DNA of 64,000 bases from Yamagishiella unicocca (GCA_003116995.1 BDSL01000066.1:525529-589528), one strand, 5' to 3'; positions 1 to 12,344 are shown, counted from the first letter of the stretch. The notes: a model not told the origin generated them from the letters alone. Translations and numbers: made by a program.

Positions 1-289
1 GGAGGGTGGCAGCGCAGTCCCCCCTCCTGAGCAACGGGGCATCCGTCCCCGCCAGCCCACGGCATCCCGTCGGCCACCTCCCGCCGCCCTCCCCTTGCGT
101 TCCGGGCCGGGGCGCGCCCTTGCCCGAGAGTCCAGGATTCGTGCTGGACACGCGTCCAAGCCCAGCTTAGCGTTTTCCATGCTACTGGTCACGGAATGCA
201 GAGTTTTCCACGCTCCCCTGCTACTGCCGCGGCCTCTGCTACAGCGTACCTGCGCTAGGGTCGTCCTTGCGTGTCCAGTTGAGGCGAAG

Positions 290-420
290 GGGCCGTTCCT
301 GCCCCTGTTGCCCCTGCCGCCCCTGTTGCCCCTGTTGCCCCTGCCGCCCTTCCTGCCCCTGCCGCCCTTCCTGCCCCTGCCGCCCATCCTGCCGCCCTTC
401 CTGCCGCCCTTGCTGCGCTG
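290..420. repeat. C-rich CTG/CCG low-complexity tract
   Basis: Irregular repeats of CCCTGCCGCC and CCCTTCCTGC run through this stretch. They make a Leu/Pro reading on the plus strand that I do not regard as a gene. I see no supported gene in positions 1-782. Confidence 0.7.
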
Positions 421-782
421 CGCGCCACAGCCCCGGCAGCGGCCCGTACTGCAGCGTGTGGTTGGTCCTAGCGGGGGGCTCGGGGTACTCGGTCAGAGCA
501 GCGGCGGTGAGCTGGCGCTGCTGGTCCGGGGCCAGTGCGGCTGGCAGGTAGACGAGGCCTGCAGCCGGACGGCGGAGCTCGTAAATACTACCGTGTCACT
601 ACTAGCTGCTGGCCCTGCAGGCGCTGGTAGTAGGAGGGGCGCTGCAAAGCCGTTTGGAAAACACTGGCAGCGCCCGGGGTATTGCTGGGAGGGGAAGGCG
701 CCCTACCACCCCCCGAGACCGTCGGAAGGGAGCTGGCGCTGGCGCGCACTCGTCCACCCTCCCGTCCAACGATTAGTGTTAG

Positions 783-1157
783 CTAGCCGCGTAGCCGTGT
801 GTCAGGCGCACCTGGGTGCTTTGCGAACGTGTAGACCGGCCCGGTATGACCGGCCACTTCATGGCGGGCAACTCCCGCTGTCACCGGGTCGATTGTACCC
901 TCGTGAAGATCCAGTACGTCACTCATATCGATGGGACGCGTCATGAGCCTGCCGGCCCTTCGCTTCCCACCCCTGCGACGGGCAATCGAGGACATTTCCG
1001 CGACGTACCCGGCTTTACAATTGACTGGCAGCCCTGCAAACACATACTTAATCTTCATCTTTCTTTCCCGAAAGAGCTGGTATCTTTTTTCGGCCTCCCT
1101 GAAGGCAGTTCGTGCTTGCGCTCCCTCCTCAGGGCCGTCTTCTTCGCCGTATGTCAT
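783..1157 (-). CDS. Small hypothetical ORF (124 aa)
   Basis: An ATG-started minus-strand ORF (ATG at 1155-1157) of 124 codons with mixed, non-repetitive composition. Its N-terminal half is charged (AQARTAFREAEKRYQLFRER) and later parts read SDVLDLHEGTIDP. I recognise no family. It lies downstream of the dioxygenase gene on the same strand but shows no splice link to it. It could be a last exon, a fragment of a mobile element, or chance; composition is the only support. Confidence 0.3.
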   Translation of the reverse strand: MTYGEEDGPEEGAQARTAFREAEKRYQLFRERKMKIKYVFAGLPVNCKAGYVAEMSSIARRRGGKRRAGRLMTRPIDMSDVLDLHEGTIDPVTAGVARHEVAGHTGPVYTFAKHPGAPDTRLRG

Positions 1158-2057
1158 TTAGAGCAGTGACTATGCAATTATCACCAGGAAAATAGCAATA
1201 GAAGCCAAAGGTATCCAGGATTGGCAGCAAGTCGCTTTCGCGCGCGGACAAAGAAAACAGCGCCCAACGGCAGGTGATTCGCAGGGATCACAGTAATAAT
1301 ATTATGTGAATAAAGTTTATGTACAGGAGCTGTCCACTAGCTGAAATGCCATACCGGTACATCATGGAGTATGACGCAGCATCACGCAGTAGCCGGCTGA
1401 ACCGCCCGCCCGCCAACCATCAAACCGCGCAGGCCAGGGTGACACATCCATTTCCACACCATAACTGCTGATAGAGCTCCGCTCGCTGCACACCTTTGGC
1501 TAGCTAGGCCGCCCCGCCATCTTCTACCCGCACCGCAAAACGGTTCACCTCCCGGTCGCACCCCCGCCAAACCATGCGCATGTCAGGCAGCCGGGGGGCG
1601 CCGACCTCCACCCTAAGATGGGGCCAACCGGGCCTACTTCATCGCGCGGCTGAGTGATCGCGAGGATTACCTAATCCCGTGTACAGGTTTGGTACAGGAA
1701 ACCACTTGCAGAAGGCACCAAAACCTGCAACTGGTACCAAACGCTTGACGAACCCCATTCGGTAACCACCTGTCCAGTGCCAGGCCAGGCCCGCAAAACC
1801 CTGAGCTCCAACAACCCCCGACCCGCACCTGCCTCTGGGTCCACCACCTGCCCTCCGCAAACCCCGCCGTCCCCTCCCCTACTACCCGTTTACTGCGCCG
1901 TCGCCGTCGCCGTGGCGTGCGACCGTGCAAGCACACCGACAGATTCCACACGCCGCATACACACACACACACACACACCCCAATACATCGAACACACACC
2001 CACAGCGACTTGCTGCGCCGCCGCCCTGCACCTGCTCACACCACCCCCCCGCACCCG
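1158..2057. other. Intergenic stretch with a CA microsatellite
   Basis: No gene is supported here. It lies 3' of the dioxygenase gene. A pure (AC)n run of about 20 bases sits at 1958-1979, with further AC-rich sequence to about 2005. ORFs across it are low complexity. Confidence 0.6.
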
Positions 2058-5000
2058 CTACTGCCGCGGCCCAAAGTACGTGTCCGCCCAGGTGCCGTAC
2101 AGACCGTGGGGCAGCGGGTCGGCGATGGCCAGTCGCGCCACGGGCCCCGCGGCGAGCGCCCACGCGTCAAACACCAGCAGCTCGCTGCGCCGCTGCAGGG
2201 AATCGAGCCCGTACACGAGCAGCCTGCGGCGGCGGCGAGGGAGGCGGGGGGAAGAGGCAGGGGTCCGTTTGGTATGGATCTGGATCTGGGGACACAGCAG
2301 TGACGGTTGGGACTGCCCGGTCCAGGGAGGGACGCATATGGGACCGGGAACCGGAGCCGTAGTACAGCACACCGGCGACCTAGCTTAACTTGGCTCGCTC
2401 TCCTAGCATGCTGCCGTACGGTACACTGGTTAAAAAAACAGAGTCACAGCAACGGCCCAGCAGCTCACCATCCGTCGTCCTCGCAGCGCTGCCTCCCCAG
2501 CATCTCCTGCGGCTGCTCCCTGGGCGACCCGGCCTGCGGCTGCCTGGTCGCCGTCGCCGCGGCCGCGGGCAGTCGCGGCACGAAGCAGGGCTCCAGGCAG
2601 ATGTATCCTGGACCCGGAGCCCAGCGCTGCGACTGGAGGGTGTCCATGTCGGCCTTGACCACACCGCAGGAGGCGTCTTCGAATACGACGCTGCGCGGGG
2701 GAGGGGGTTGAGAGGAGACCCGTGGGTCGATACATAGGGAGGAGTAAAACCCAGGCGGGGTTGAGAGGGGATCCGTGGTCGACACATAGGGAGGAGTAAA
2801 ACCCAGGTGGGGTTGAGAGGAGACCCGTGGTCGACACATAGGGAGGAGTAAAACCCAGGCGGGGTTGAGAGGAGACCCGTGGTCGACACATAGGGAGGAG
2901 TAAAACCTAGGCGGGGTTAAGGCAGGTAAACCGACGAGCGATGGTTGGGAAAAGCTAGGCGGGAAGACGTGAGGGAGAGGGAGGAAGAAAAGCAGGCGGC
3001 GGGGATTTGGGTAGAGGAGGGAGAGGGGTCCTCGCAGCCATGGCAGCGAGGACGCATGGCGGGTGGTGTGTACTCCAAACGAGCTATGGATGAGGGAATG
3101 CGTGTGGAGGGGTTACATAAAAGAACCGGTAACTTTACATGGGAAGTGGAAATGCGTGTGGAGGGGGGGTACAATAATAGACCCCCGTGTGGTGGGGGGG
3201 GAGGGAGGAGGGAGGAGGAGGTGAGGGAGGGAGCGCCCCATTGCGCGCGGCTGGGACCACCCCCCTGGTGGCGCTTGCAACACCTGGGGGATGATGGGGG
3301 CCTTAGACTCAACCCTTTAACCACTCGCCACGCGCCCCTCGCACCTGCAGCCGTACACATATCTGTAGTGGCGGCCCGAGTACGCGGTGTTGAAGGCGGG
3401 CAGCTCCAGGTGCCGTCCGGGTCCGGGGGTCTGGGCGGGAGGGATGACGGTGGCGGTGGCGGAGGGCAGGTCCACCTCCAGCCGCTGCAGCCTGCAGCAG
3501 CAGGGGCCCGGGGCCGGGGCGGGGGCCGGGGGAGGGGAGGGAGAAGGCGGAAGAGGGTTTATTAATGGCTCGGGGATAGGGAGAAGGGCGACAGGGGGGT
3601 ATCAAGGCACGAGGGGCTGACTGTGTTGCAGGTTATATCCGGGTTCCCCACTTCCCCACCTGGACCTGCAGCAGCCTGGAAAACCAAGTCCTCCAGCTCG
3701 AAACCCCAGCACCGCGTTAAAAACCCGTTCGCTCCGGCTAATACCGGTGGTTATGGTTTCTCCGGCTTCGGTTCACGGGTTTCCATCTTTATTCTCTTCC
3801 CATCCGGGCCTGCAGCCGCCTCAATTTGTGTGGTCCCCACTGCTTTCCTCTCCCGCCCTCCGCCTCACCTAACGCCCACCCCTGGAACACACATCGCCGG
3901 ACCCTTCCCTAGTCGATTTCACTTACCTGTTCAATGCTGACAACCGGTTTTCCTCCCAAACACACCCCTCCCCTCTCCCCCCACCTGGCCTTGCAGCCCG
4001 CGTCCGAGTCCGCCGTCCTCGCCGCCTGCTCCGGCAGCGGCTGGGCGCCCAGCGCCGGCAGGCTGTCGTACGCTATGCTGTCCAGCACCAGCCGCCCCGG
4101 CCGCGACTCGTCCTCGAATGCGTTGATGTGGTGCAGTACGAAGGGGGCGGGGCTCACGGGCAGCTGCACAGGCTGCTCGCCGCGCCTGAGGGGGTGGGTG
4201 GGTGGGTATGAGAGGGAGGGTGGGAGCGCGTGCCGGGAGTGGTTTGTGTGTGTATGTGTCTTGGAGGGGGGGGGAGGGAGCCGGCTACGGCACGTCGGAA
4301 AGGTAGGGGGGGAGTTAGGTTTGCAGAGGAGGTGCCGTGACGGCATGAGCGCGACACGGGGTTGGATGGTCTGGGCGCAGAGAGCGAGGCGGCGGGAGAC
4401 GGCACACCCTCGCTCGAAACCTCCCCCACCCCCCGCCCCATCGCACCCGGCCGCCTCGGGGGCCTACCGCCTCAGGCCCTTCGAACCCCGGTCCATCTAC
4501 CATCTTCCGCCCACCCTCCCAGCAGCCCTTTCCGCTCACTTGTAAATATCTTTTCTCAATTGCCGCTACGTCGCTTCCCTCTCCACCGCCGCCACGCTAG
4601 AGCCGCTCTGCACCCGCCCCCGATGTCCACTCCCCGCCCCCTGGCTGCCAGGAACCCTGCCCTCGCTCAGCTCCCCCCTGCCCCAACCCCGCCCTCGCTC
4701 AGCTCCCCCCTGCCCCAACCCCGCCCTCGCTCAGCTCCCCCCTGCCCCAACCCCGCCCTCGCTCAGCTCCCCCCTGCCCCAACCCCGCCCTCGCTCAGCT
4801 CCCCCCTGCCCCAACCCCGCCCGCGCCCACCCCGCCCCTGCCCCGCCCCCGCCGCGCCCTCACCTCTCCGCCTCCGATCCTGGTCGCGGTATGACGTGCA
4901 GCACCGCCGCCTCGCCCTCCCGCCAGCGCAGGCAGCTGGCGGCGCCCACCTCGCCCAGCAGGTATGGCAGGACCTGCACGGAGGGGGGGGGCGCAGGCGA

Positions 5001-8000
5001 GGAGCGGGGGCGGGAGGGGGGGAGGGCGATGCGGCGGGTGGTCGTCGGGGGTCCCGGGGGGAGGGTTTTAAGGAAGACCCGTGGATGCGAGAAAAAAACC
5101 GTTTAGAAGAGACGTTTCGAGATGCATGCTGGAGAACTGGGGTGTGGAGACGAAAGACGAAGGTCGCATGTCGACCCTCGGCGGCTAAGCTAAATCGGCG
5201 GCGGCGAGACGAAAGGAAGCGAGGACCCCGCGCGACGCACGGAAACGTTTCGCGAAACCGGTTGGTTTCGGGCGCTAGCTGGAGAACTGGGGGAGGGGGG
5301 GGGTAAACGTCCGCCTCAGGTAGCATCCTCCCGTCCCTTCGCTGCCTTCAACCCCACGCTTCCTCCAACCCACCCATCCAACCGCCGAGTAACGACCGGC
5401 CGCAAACCCTCTCGTCTCGAACCACCGCCTCCTTCCCCACCCCGCCCCATCACGTGCAGGTGCCACGCCACGCGCCTGCTCCCCTCCCACCCCCGTCTGT
5501 CCTAAAGGTTTTTGTTCTGGCATCCACGGGTCTTCCTCGAAACCCCACCCCCCCTTCCCCCGAGCTAGCACTCCTCCTCCCCCTTCACAGGTCCACCGGC
5601 GTCCTTCCCCCACCCCGCCCCGCACCCCCCACTCGCCTCCGGATGCACCGGCGGCTGCAGCACCAGGTAGTAGTTGGCCGTCAGCGCCACGTCATGCACC
5701 GCTCCGAAACCCGGCAGGACGTACCGCAGCCGCGGCCTTCCGTCCCCAGTCGCCTCACTCGAGGCACCCGCCGCGCCCTCCTCGCCCTCCTGCCGCCCCA
5801 GACCCTGTGCGGTGGCTGTGGCGGCGGCAGCGGCTGCGGCGCCCCCGCTGACCCCTCCCTGCCGCGCCCTCTCCCGGCCCGACGAATGCGCCTCCCCTGG
5901 CTCCACCTCCCAAAACGTCAGCACCGTCTCGAACCGCTCCTGCGGCGCCCGCCGCAGCCAGGCCGCCGCTGCCCCCACCCAGGCCACCACATCCACACCC
6001 GCCTCCGCCTTCCCCTCCCCCTCCTTGGCTCCCTCCGCCTTCCCCATCCCCTCCTTGGTCCCCTCCGCCTTCCCCGACCCCTCCTTGGTCCCCTCCGCCT
6101 TCCCCGACCCCTCCTTGGCTCCCTCCTCTGCTGCCGAGCGCCCCGAGGGCGCGTTGCCCGCCACCAGCGTGCGCTGCGACCAAAACACGCGCCGGCCGGT
6201 GAGGCTGCAGGTGCGAGGTCGCGCCGTGCAGGCGTCTCCACCCGGGGCGGTGTGGCGGGGCGGCAGGCGGTCGTTGGAGCCGAAGGCGCGGTGCAGGCGG
6301 CCCAGGGCGCGGTCGGCGGCGGGGCTGCCGAGGGACAGGGGCAGGCCGGGGGCGAGTGCGCCGCCCAGGAGGTCTGGCCCGTGGGTCGCTAGGGTGGCGG
6401 GGTCCAGGGCGTACGGCACACCGCCCTGGCGGCGCGGGGTGGGAGGTTTGCGGCGGCGAGAGAGGGGCGGTTGGGGGTGCCGGTAAGTTGAGTGGGGCGG
6501 GGGGTGACGGAACGGCGCTGAGGAGCAGCGGCGTTGTCGTTCCGGTAACCCAGCCGCAGGATGTCGAGGTCGCCGCATCGACGCCCACCGTCTACATTCC
6601 TCTACTCCTCGCGACTTGGTCCTCTCGCCTTCACCACCACCACCACCACCACCATCGCCCTAGACGGCAGCAGACAACCCACCAAACACCGCCACCAATC
6701 CCTGCTGCCAACCCACCGGGTACAGCGCCAGCAGGCGGCCCCCCTGGAGCACCACCCCGGCGTTGGCGGCGTTGCGGAGCGTGAGGTCCCCCAGGCTGCC
6801 GAGCAGCCCCCCTCGCCGCCGGGTGCCCAGGCCACCGCGGAACAGCAGCCGCCCAGCCAGGTCCTCGGCCTCGTGTCTGGGGAGGGGGGCACGTGTTTGT
6901 GCCCAGGGGGGTTGGATGCAACGCATTGAGGAGGTGAAGGAGGAGGAGGAGGAGGAGGAGGAGGCTAAATGGGGCCGGGAGGGCATGGAGGTCCATCCAG
7001 TCCCCCGATCCGCGCCCTCCACCCGGCTCGTCAAAACCATATCACCTTGCCAACGCAGCCCGCTCGCTGCTGCCCACACGTGTTCACGACCCAATGTGGC
7101 TGTCCTGCCCCTTGCGGACCCAGCACCACCACTGTCATCACCACTGCACCCACCCCCACACACCCAGATGCACCACCCACGCGGCCCTCTAAACCCCTCC
7201 CTGGACTCACTCCAACGGGGAATAAGCCCTCTCAACCCCTCCCTGGACTGGGGAATAAGCCCTCTCAACCCCTCCCTCCCTGGACTCACTCCAGGGTGCG
7301 CACAAAGGCGGAGCGAAAGAAGGCGCGACCGTCCCCGGGGAAGGCCACCGAGGCCACCAGGCCGTCACCGTCGTAGGGGTGGCGGTGGGCATCTGGGCCC
7401 CGCTTGAAGCGGCCGGGGCCGTTGCGGAAGAACGTCCCCACCAGCTCGGGAGGCACACTGCCCTCAGTCACCTGGCGGGAGCAGGGTGTGGGTAAGTTGG
7501 GTATTTCACCGTGTATGAGGGGTTGCAAAGGAGACCCGGTATATGGGGGTTACAAGTAAAGAACCGGTAACTCGACTGGGGAAATACCGATATACTCGAC
7601 CGATATGTGGGGGGGGGAGGGGAGCAGCTAGAGGTGGTCGAGAGGGGCCGAGTCGTGCCGTGTCGCGTTTTGCGGCTGCATCGCCACCACCACCACCACC
7701 ACCACCGCCACCACTAGGGCTGCATCGCCACCGCCACCATCACCACCGCCACCCGAGCAGCACTGGGTTTTCTGCTCGGCCCCCTTGTGCCGCCTCATGG
7801 GAGCGACACCTCGTGCTCGGACTCCACACCCGCACCCCCCCCCGCCGCTCCGCTCCTGGAACACCCCGGCCCGCGGGTTGCCGTAATGCCTCTCTTCTTC
7901 CCCCGTCAATCCAAGTAATTTTCTTGATCCCCCCCCCGGGCCCTCCCCCACACACGGGTTTCCTCTCATCCCCTTTCCCCCGCCCCCTTACCCACCTGCA

Positions 8001-8085
8001 GCCAGGCGCCCCACGGCTCGTCCCGCGCGTTGAATTCGAACCCCTTTTCCCAGGCATCCTGCGGCGGCAGGGCGGCGGCAGACAT
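2058..8085 (-). CDS. Carotenoid cleavage dioxygenase (CCD/RPE65 family), 9 exons
   Basis: Non-haem iron oxygenase that cleaves carotenoid double bonds to give apocarotenoids. Exons, minus strand: 8085-7996, 7471-7290, 6876-6717, 6425-5637, 4973-4864, 4185-3985, 3491-3345, 2690-2469, 2223-2058. Phases match at every join and the sum is a whole number of codons (688 aa plus TAG). Family landmarks in order: GTFFRNGPGRFKRG and HPYDGDGLV; NAANAGVVLQGGRLLALYP; VPYALDPATLATHG; VHDVALTANYYLV; FVLHHINAFEDE; LPAFNTAYSGRHYRY; WAPGPGYICLEPCFVPR; LPHGLYGTW. The VHD, LHH and PHG histidines correspond to iron ligands of the family. Exon 4 is enlarged by a Lys/Glu/Gly repeat. Intron 4 reads best as GC-AG (donor at 5636); the alternative GT donor at 5648 also keeps frame. 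Subfamily is not assigned. An upstream exon with a plastid leader is possible (see 8156-8767). Confidence 0.93.
2705..2925. repeat. 55-bp tandem repeat, about 4 copies (dioxygenase intron)
   Basis: Units share GGGGTTGAGAGG, then ACCCGTGG, then GACACATAGGGAGGAGTAAA, with period close to 55 bp. The array lies in the intron between dioxygenase exons 3491-3345 and 2690-2469. Pieces of the same wording recur in other introns of the gene near 5060-5100, 5505-5545 and 7190-7290. Confidence 0.85.
3107..3155. repeat. Dispersed motif GGGGTTACA/ACCGGTAA, copy 1
   Basis: Contains GGGGTTACATAAAAGAACC followed by GGTAAC and a TGGG-rich tail. Similar copies lie at 7540-7590 and 48824-48868. It sits in a dioxygenase intron. 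Confidence 0.5.
4659..4822. repeat. 32-bp tandem repeat, 5 copies (dioxygenase intron)
   Basis: Unit begins GCCCTCGCTCAGC and continues through a C-run to CCCCAACCCC. Copies start at 4659, 4691, 4723, 4755 and 4787. The array is entirely intronic. Confidence 0.85.
6003..6125 (-). repeat. In-frame 30-bp repeat inside dioxygenase exon 4
   Basis: Four copies of a 30-bp unit encode KAEGTKEGSG-like decapeptides in the dioxygenase frame, between an NAPSGRS segment and the conserved VLTFWEVEPG segment. This is a lineage-specific loop expansion, not a domain. Confidence 0.8.
6931..6964. repeat. GAG/GGA microsatellite
   Basis: A (GGA)n run of about 10 units in a dioxygenase intron. Another short triplet run, (CCA)n, lies at 6638-6655. 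Confidence 0.75.
7540..7590. repeat. Dispersed motif GGGGTTACA/ACCGGTAA, copy 2
   Basis: Reads GGGGGTTACAAGTAAAGAAC, then CGGTAAC and CGACTGGGGAAAT. It closely matches 48824-48868 and is looser at 3107-3155. It lies in the intron upstream of dioxygenase exon 7471-7290. Confidence 0.55.
7679..7752. repeat. CAC microsatellite
   Basis: Runs of CAC/CCG triplets interrupted by GGGCTGCATCG, duplicated within the tract. It is intronic in the dioxygenase gene. Confidence 0.7.
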
Positions 8086-8155
8086 AGGGCCCGCCTGATA
8101 GGCAGCATCGCGCTGCTAGAGCTACCAGGCGCGCCTCTACCACGCTTGGCTCTTT

Positions 8156-8767
8156 TTACCAACGAGGAAGCGAGGAAGCCAGGCAGCGATGGTGCAGAGG
8201 ACATCGATGAAGATCTGTTCTCCATGGGTCGCCCGGCTCGGCCCCAGCGGCGGTACCCACATCTGTCCACCAAGTAAGGACACCTGTCCGCCTTTCCTCC
8301 TGCACCGCTTTACGAATCCTCGGCGCCTCCCTTCTCGATGCCACCCGCCCTACGCACGGCGTTCCCACCATGAAGGCCCGGTACTCGGGGCTGATGCGCG
8401 TGTTGCTGCTGTCCGCGGCGCCAGCCGCGACTGCAGCCGCCGCAGCTGCTGCCTCTGGCGTGGGTGCGCTGCCGAACGGCGCGCCTCGCTGGTAGCCGAG
8501 CACGTTCGTCTTGGGCGGACTCCTGTCAGCCGGCATCTCACGTGCGCCATACCGTGAGCTGCCTGGTGCTTTCTCCTGAGCCTCATCAGCGCCGGTCGTG
8601 ACGCTGCTGCCGGTGCTGCTTGCCCGCGCGGATGCTGTAAAGCGCCACGGCGTGTTCCACGCTGGCCTTCGAGGCATCAATGATATTGATCCCGAGGTGT
8701 GAGCAGCTGACCTGCCATCTGCCGGAGCAGGCCTGCGGTCAGCAGTGGACACCCTGGCTGTCGCCAT
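8156..8767 (-). other. Possible upstream leader exon of the dioxygenase gene
   Basis: An ATG (8765-8767) opens a minus-strand ORF whose first 60 residues are rich in Ala, Arg, Ser and Thr (begins MATARVSTADRRPAPADG), like an algal organelle-targeting leader. Downstream it reads NTRISPEYRAFMV, where a GT donor is available. The dioxygenase frame stays open upstream of ATG 8085 only to a TAG near 8117, and a cag acceptor lies between them. A splice joining the two would give a targeted enzyme, but I could not fix the junction. Confidence 0.35.
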
Positions 8768-11700
8768 GCGCGCATTTCAATTCGGAAGGAGCGCGAGCTC
8801 CAATGGAACAGCAAGACTCGCCATCGCTGCTGCGTTGGTAGGCGCAAACTGACCTTTGCAGCATCTTCATTGATGTTGCAGCTCCCTGGGTTGCCGACTT
8901 GCCGTTTAACCTGGCTGGTGCGTCGCAAGCGGCCTTTAGCGAAGGCCTTGTTTCGTAATCACAACAGACAACCTATGGCAACACACAACCAATACGCATA
9001 GATCTTAGGAAATGGCAGGTTACAATCCACGATCAGTATTTCGTCGACCGGTCTGCCGTAGGTACGGGGTGGCAAAAGGGCGCCAATCGGCGTGGAGCGC
9101 AACCTACCGCCTCAATCTACGCTTTGCAGCCTATCAACAAACAGCATCACAATATCTTCGAGCTTACCATCGCTATCAGCAAGTTCGTTACCTTTGGAGG
9201 GGCCAGGCCGCTGCCGTGCTTTGCGTACGCCGTGGTGCAATTGCGCGGGGTTCAACCGAGAAGCCAAACTGGTTGGTAGCGTGGGTGAGTTAGGAGGGGT
9301 GAAGAGGAGAGAGGAGAGCGGCACTTTTTTGTCGTGAACTAGCGCCGTTTGGGATGGTTTGGGACGGCCAAAAGTGGTGTCGCTTTCCCTCCCACATGCC
9401 AGGCTTCTACCAAAAATCGGTTTGCAGCCAGTGCCAGTGCCATTCTTGCTCCTCTTATCACTGGTCCTAGGGAGTTGTCAGCAACTAGCACAGGCCTTTG
9501 GAGGCCGTATTCCTTGTAGTCCAGGGTCTAATGGTTCGTTCCAGCCAACGTGGATCCGGTAATCAGAGATGATCAGTCGGAGCAATGTCCCCCTCGACGG
9601 AGAAAATCGCGAAGGTCATCATACCACTCGACCACCTTCTGGTCTGGAACCGCTAGTTACTACCACTCGACGTAGTTGGATCCGTCTGCACGGAGAACAG
9701 TCTGGCTGCCTTCTACCATGGCAGCTGCCTAACAACAAGCGAACTCATGCTTCGCTAACGAATGCGGTCCCGCTTGGCTGACGCTGCTGGGAGTTGTTGC
9801 CCTGGGCTCATAATCTGTTGTTGTTGGAGGAACCTGAGACGCACGGACTAGCCTAGAGCGGCGTGGCCGTTACACGTTGTCGGTTAGCGCAGGTTAGCGT
9901 TGCGCTCCGCTAACGACTGGCCTTGCCAACAGGGTGTCGAAACCACGTGATTGTTTGAGGTACCGGCAGAGGAACCCACACAAGGGCTTCAGCCTGCTCA
10001 GCCTGCTCAGACTGCCCAGACTGCCAGACTGCCGGGCTGTTACGCAACTGACAGCCGACATATCAACTAACTAACGGGCGGCCTCTCACAGGCCCTGGGT
10101 CGGCGCGACACCCTATCGCACCGACATATAGCGCTGCTGTCGTGGCTTTTTAGTTCCACAGCTCAAGAACGGTGAAAGCGGGCGTGCATTTCCTTCCTTG
10201 TGGCGGTGGCGGCTTTTTTGTAGCCCAGACGGCCCCAGTCGTCGGGGCCTGCACCGCTGGCCGAAACTGTCAGACCCGCCTGTCAGGCTCGCCTGAGGCG
10301 TAGCGTTGATCCGCTGGAGTGTGGTGACGCGATGCCGCAGAATGATACGATGCTGCAATACAGCCAGCATCGCGATCGCGCAGGCGGAAAGGTACAGCGG
10401 CGCCAACAAGTCGTCGAACCGGACTGCTGCTTCAGGCCCACCACAAAGCTGAGCGGTTATCGGAAACGTAAAAAGGGTGAATTCCTTGTCAGTCTGCTTA
10501 CCAAAGCCCAGCCAGCAACGCCGCGGATCTGGTAGTCGTGCACGACGCCGGCGGGAACGTCATCATAAGTAATCAAGCCAAAGCCGACAGCCGATCCTCT
10601 GGGAATTAAAGCTAGGGCTGAAGACTGGTAGTCGGGTTAGGCATATGTTCTCTCCTCCCTGACCCTGAGACGAGGGGTTGGGACTCGTAAGAACTAGCTG
10701 TACCTGGCTGAGCCGCGGCAGGCTGACGCGTGGGTCCATGTCCCGCTGACCCCCACCGAGGAGCTGGTAGTCATCACCCATGCAGAGAACCAACACCCAA
10801 AGTTTGAGCTGAAGAACGGTCCTCGGGTGAATGTATGCATGCGCTTCCTTTCCTAGCCGTCCCTTGCGTTTTTGCTTGGAGAGACCGCCCAACCGGCTGC
10901 TGCGGCGCCGCCGCCCGACCAGCAGCCGGAGGGGCAAGAGGATCACCGGGGGCAGGCCGCCTCCACAGCACCAACACCAGCACCAGCACCAGCAGAAGCA
11001 GCAGAAGCAACGGTGGCTGGCGCTGTTGCGGCGAGCGCCAGCAGCAGTAGCACCGCCGGCAGCAGCAGCGGCAAGCCCTGCAGTGGTCCATCTTCCCATT
11101 GCCCGCAGCGACAGAAGCCTGCACAGCGGCGTGCACCGCGATGGCGCCCCTGACCCTTTCATAACCGGTATTTGGTCCCTCGTTGGCCTCTTCCACTGGA
11201 CCAACCACGTCAGCTGCACGCACGCATACTACACTTCGCAATACCAGGATCTGAACCGGACCGACCCAGAGGAGGGATGCGTCAATCCGCGGGGCCGGAG
11301 GTGGTGGCTGCGCTGGTACTGGTGATTAAACGTTGGGGACGTTGACAGGAGGCCGTCAGGAGGGGTTGCCATAACACGTCGGTATATTGTAACCCACAAG
11401 GCAGTCGCAGTCATATAAGGAAAGGAGCCTTCCGTCCCCCAACCCACCTATCTAGCTGCACATCATATGCCCAAATCAGTACACCAGTGCGCCCGATGGT
11501 TCTATCTCTTGGTCTGGAACCCACTGTAACCGTTACAACAACAGAGAACCGTGTCTTGGACCGGGTTACAGGGACCCACTGGAAAGTTTGTTTGGGTCCC
11601 TTTTCCGCATTGTTTTCGGCCACTTTGTAGAGATTGATCTACGGCACTGCACTTCCTTGTGTTTGGGACCCACTGTTGCTGCGAAGCACTTGTAATTGCG

Positions 11701-12076
11701 GCCGTACCGGTCCAAGTACGAGTTGTCCCTGGGACCCAGTATCAAGCTTATTACGCGCTGTATCGCCTAGCTATTGTTTCGGCCTGTTTTTAGGGCTTCG
11801 TCCAGGACGGTACTGGTCGTCGGTGCGTTTGGGACCTACTGTGGCTTGGACGCTCTTGTATGGGTGACCTATTGTGGATTGGGCGCTCTTGTATCGGTGT
11901 CCAGACTCAGTGATTTGTCCTCGGTTGTTCGCTCGCTGTTGCTGTGGCGGTTGCGGCCAGTCGGTAGGGTAACATCTGTCTCCTGCTTTGCGGTGTCCGG
12001 TGTTCTGAAAAGGTTTATGTTCGGTTATTGTTGTTCTGTAGCATACGATTATGTATAGCACAAATTCTGCTGTTGA
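8768..12076. other. Gene-poor stretch with repeat fragments
   Basis: No gene is supported. It contains a short imperfect CAGCCTGCTCAGACTGCC repeat near 9990-10040, a CACCAG/AGCAGC tract near 10970-11010, part of a dispersed repeat at 11492-11540, and a two-copy repeat of about 33 bp with GACGCTCTTGTAT near 11834-11905. ORFs here are short and compositionally poor. Confidence 0.5.
11492..11540 (-). repeat. Dispersed repeat X, copy 1
   Basis: On the minus strand it holds GTTGTAACGGTTACAGTGGG then TTCCAGACCAAGAGA and TAGAACCATCGGGCGCA. The same wording occurs at 31632-31695 and 46328-46393. The GTTCCAGACC part loosely resembles either a tRNA B box or a primer-binding site; the identity is open. 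Confidence 0.6.
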
Positions 12077-12344
12077 AAACTAAATTTTAGAATTATTCTA
12101 AAATTCGGTTCTAAGAGGTAGTTGGCCTGGGCGCTCCAGGAGGGGGCCTGGGCCTGGTGTTGTTGGCCGAGGCGACGGCGCCGTGTTGTTTCTCCGTTCA
12201 CTTCACTTAGAAGAGTTGTCGCTACGCACCTGTTTATTCCGGTCTGCGGAGTGCGGGCGGGTTAGCCATCTAGTTTCGGATCCGCGGGCGTGCAGTCGCG
12301 CGGGAGTGTCTGGTTCGCTGATCGCGACTCGCCGAGTTTTGTTT
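12077..12344 (+). repeat. DIRS split direct repeat A1 (268 bp)
   Basis: Matches A2 (17540-17807) with the same length and apparently full identity, from AAACTAAATTTTAG to CGCCGAGTTTTGTTT. A2 is followed by unrelated sequence. Includes the palindromic TTTTAGAATTATTCTAAAA. Confidence 0.9.

Noticed and set aside
95..946. 283-codon plus-strand ORF at the window start
   Set aside because: Its core is a Leu/Pro run from a C-rich simple repeat and the rest has no protein-like character.
10113..10409. 98-codon minus-strand ORF with a hydrophobic start
   Set aside because: The hydrophobic stretch could be a membrane segment, but there are no supporting motifs, splice sites or neighbours; it is likely chance.
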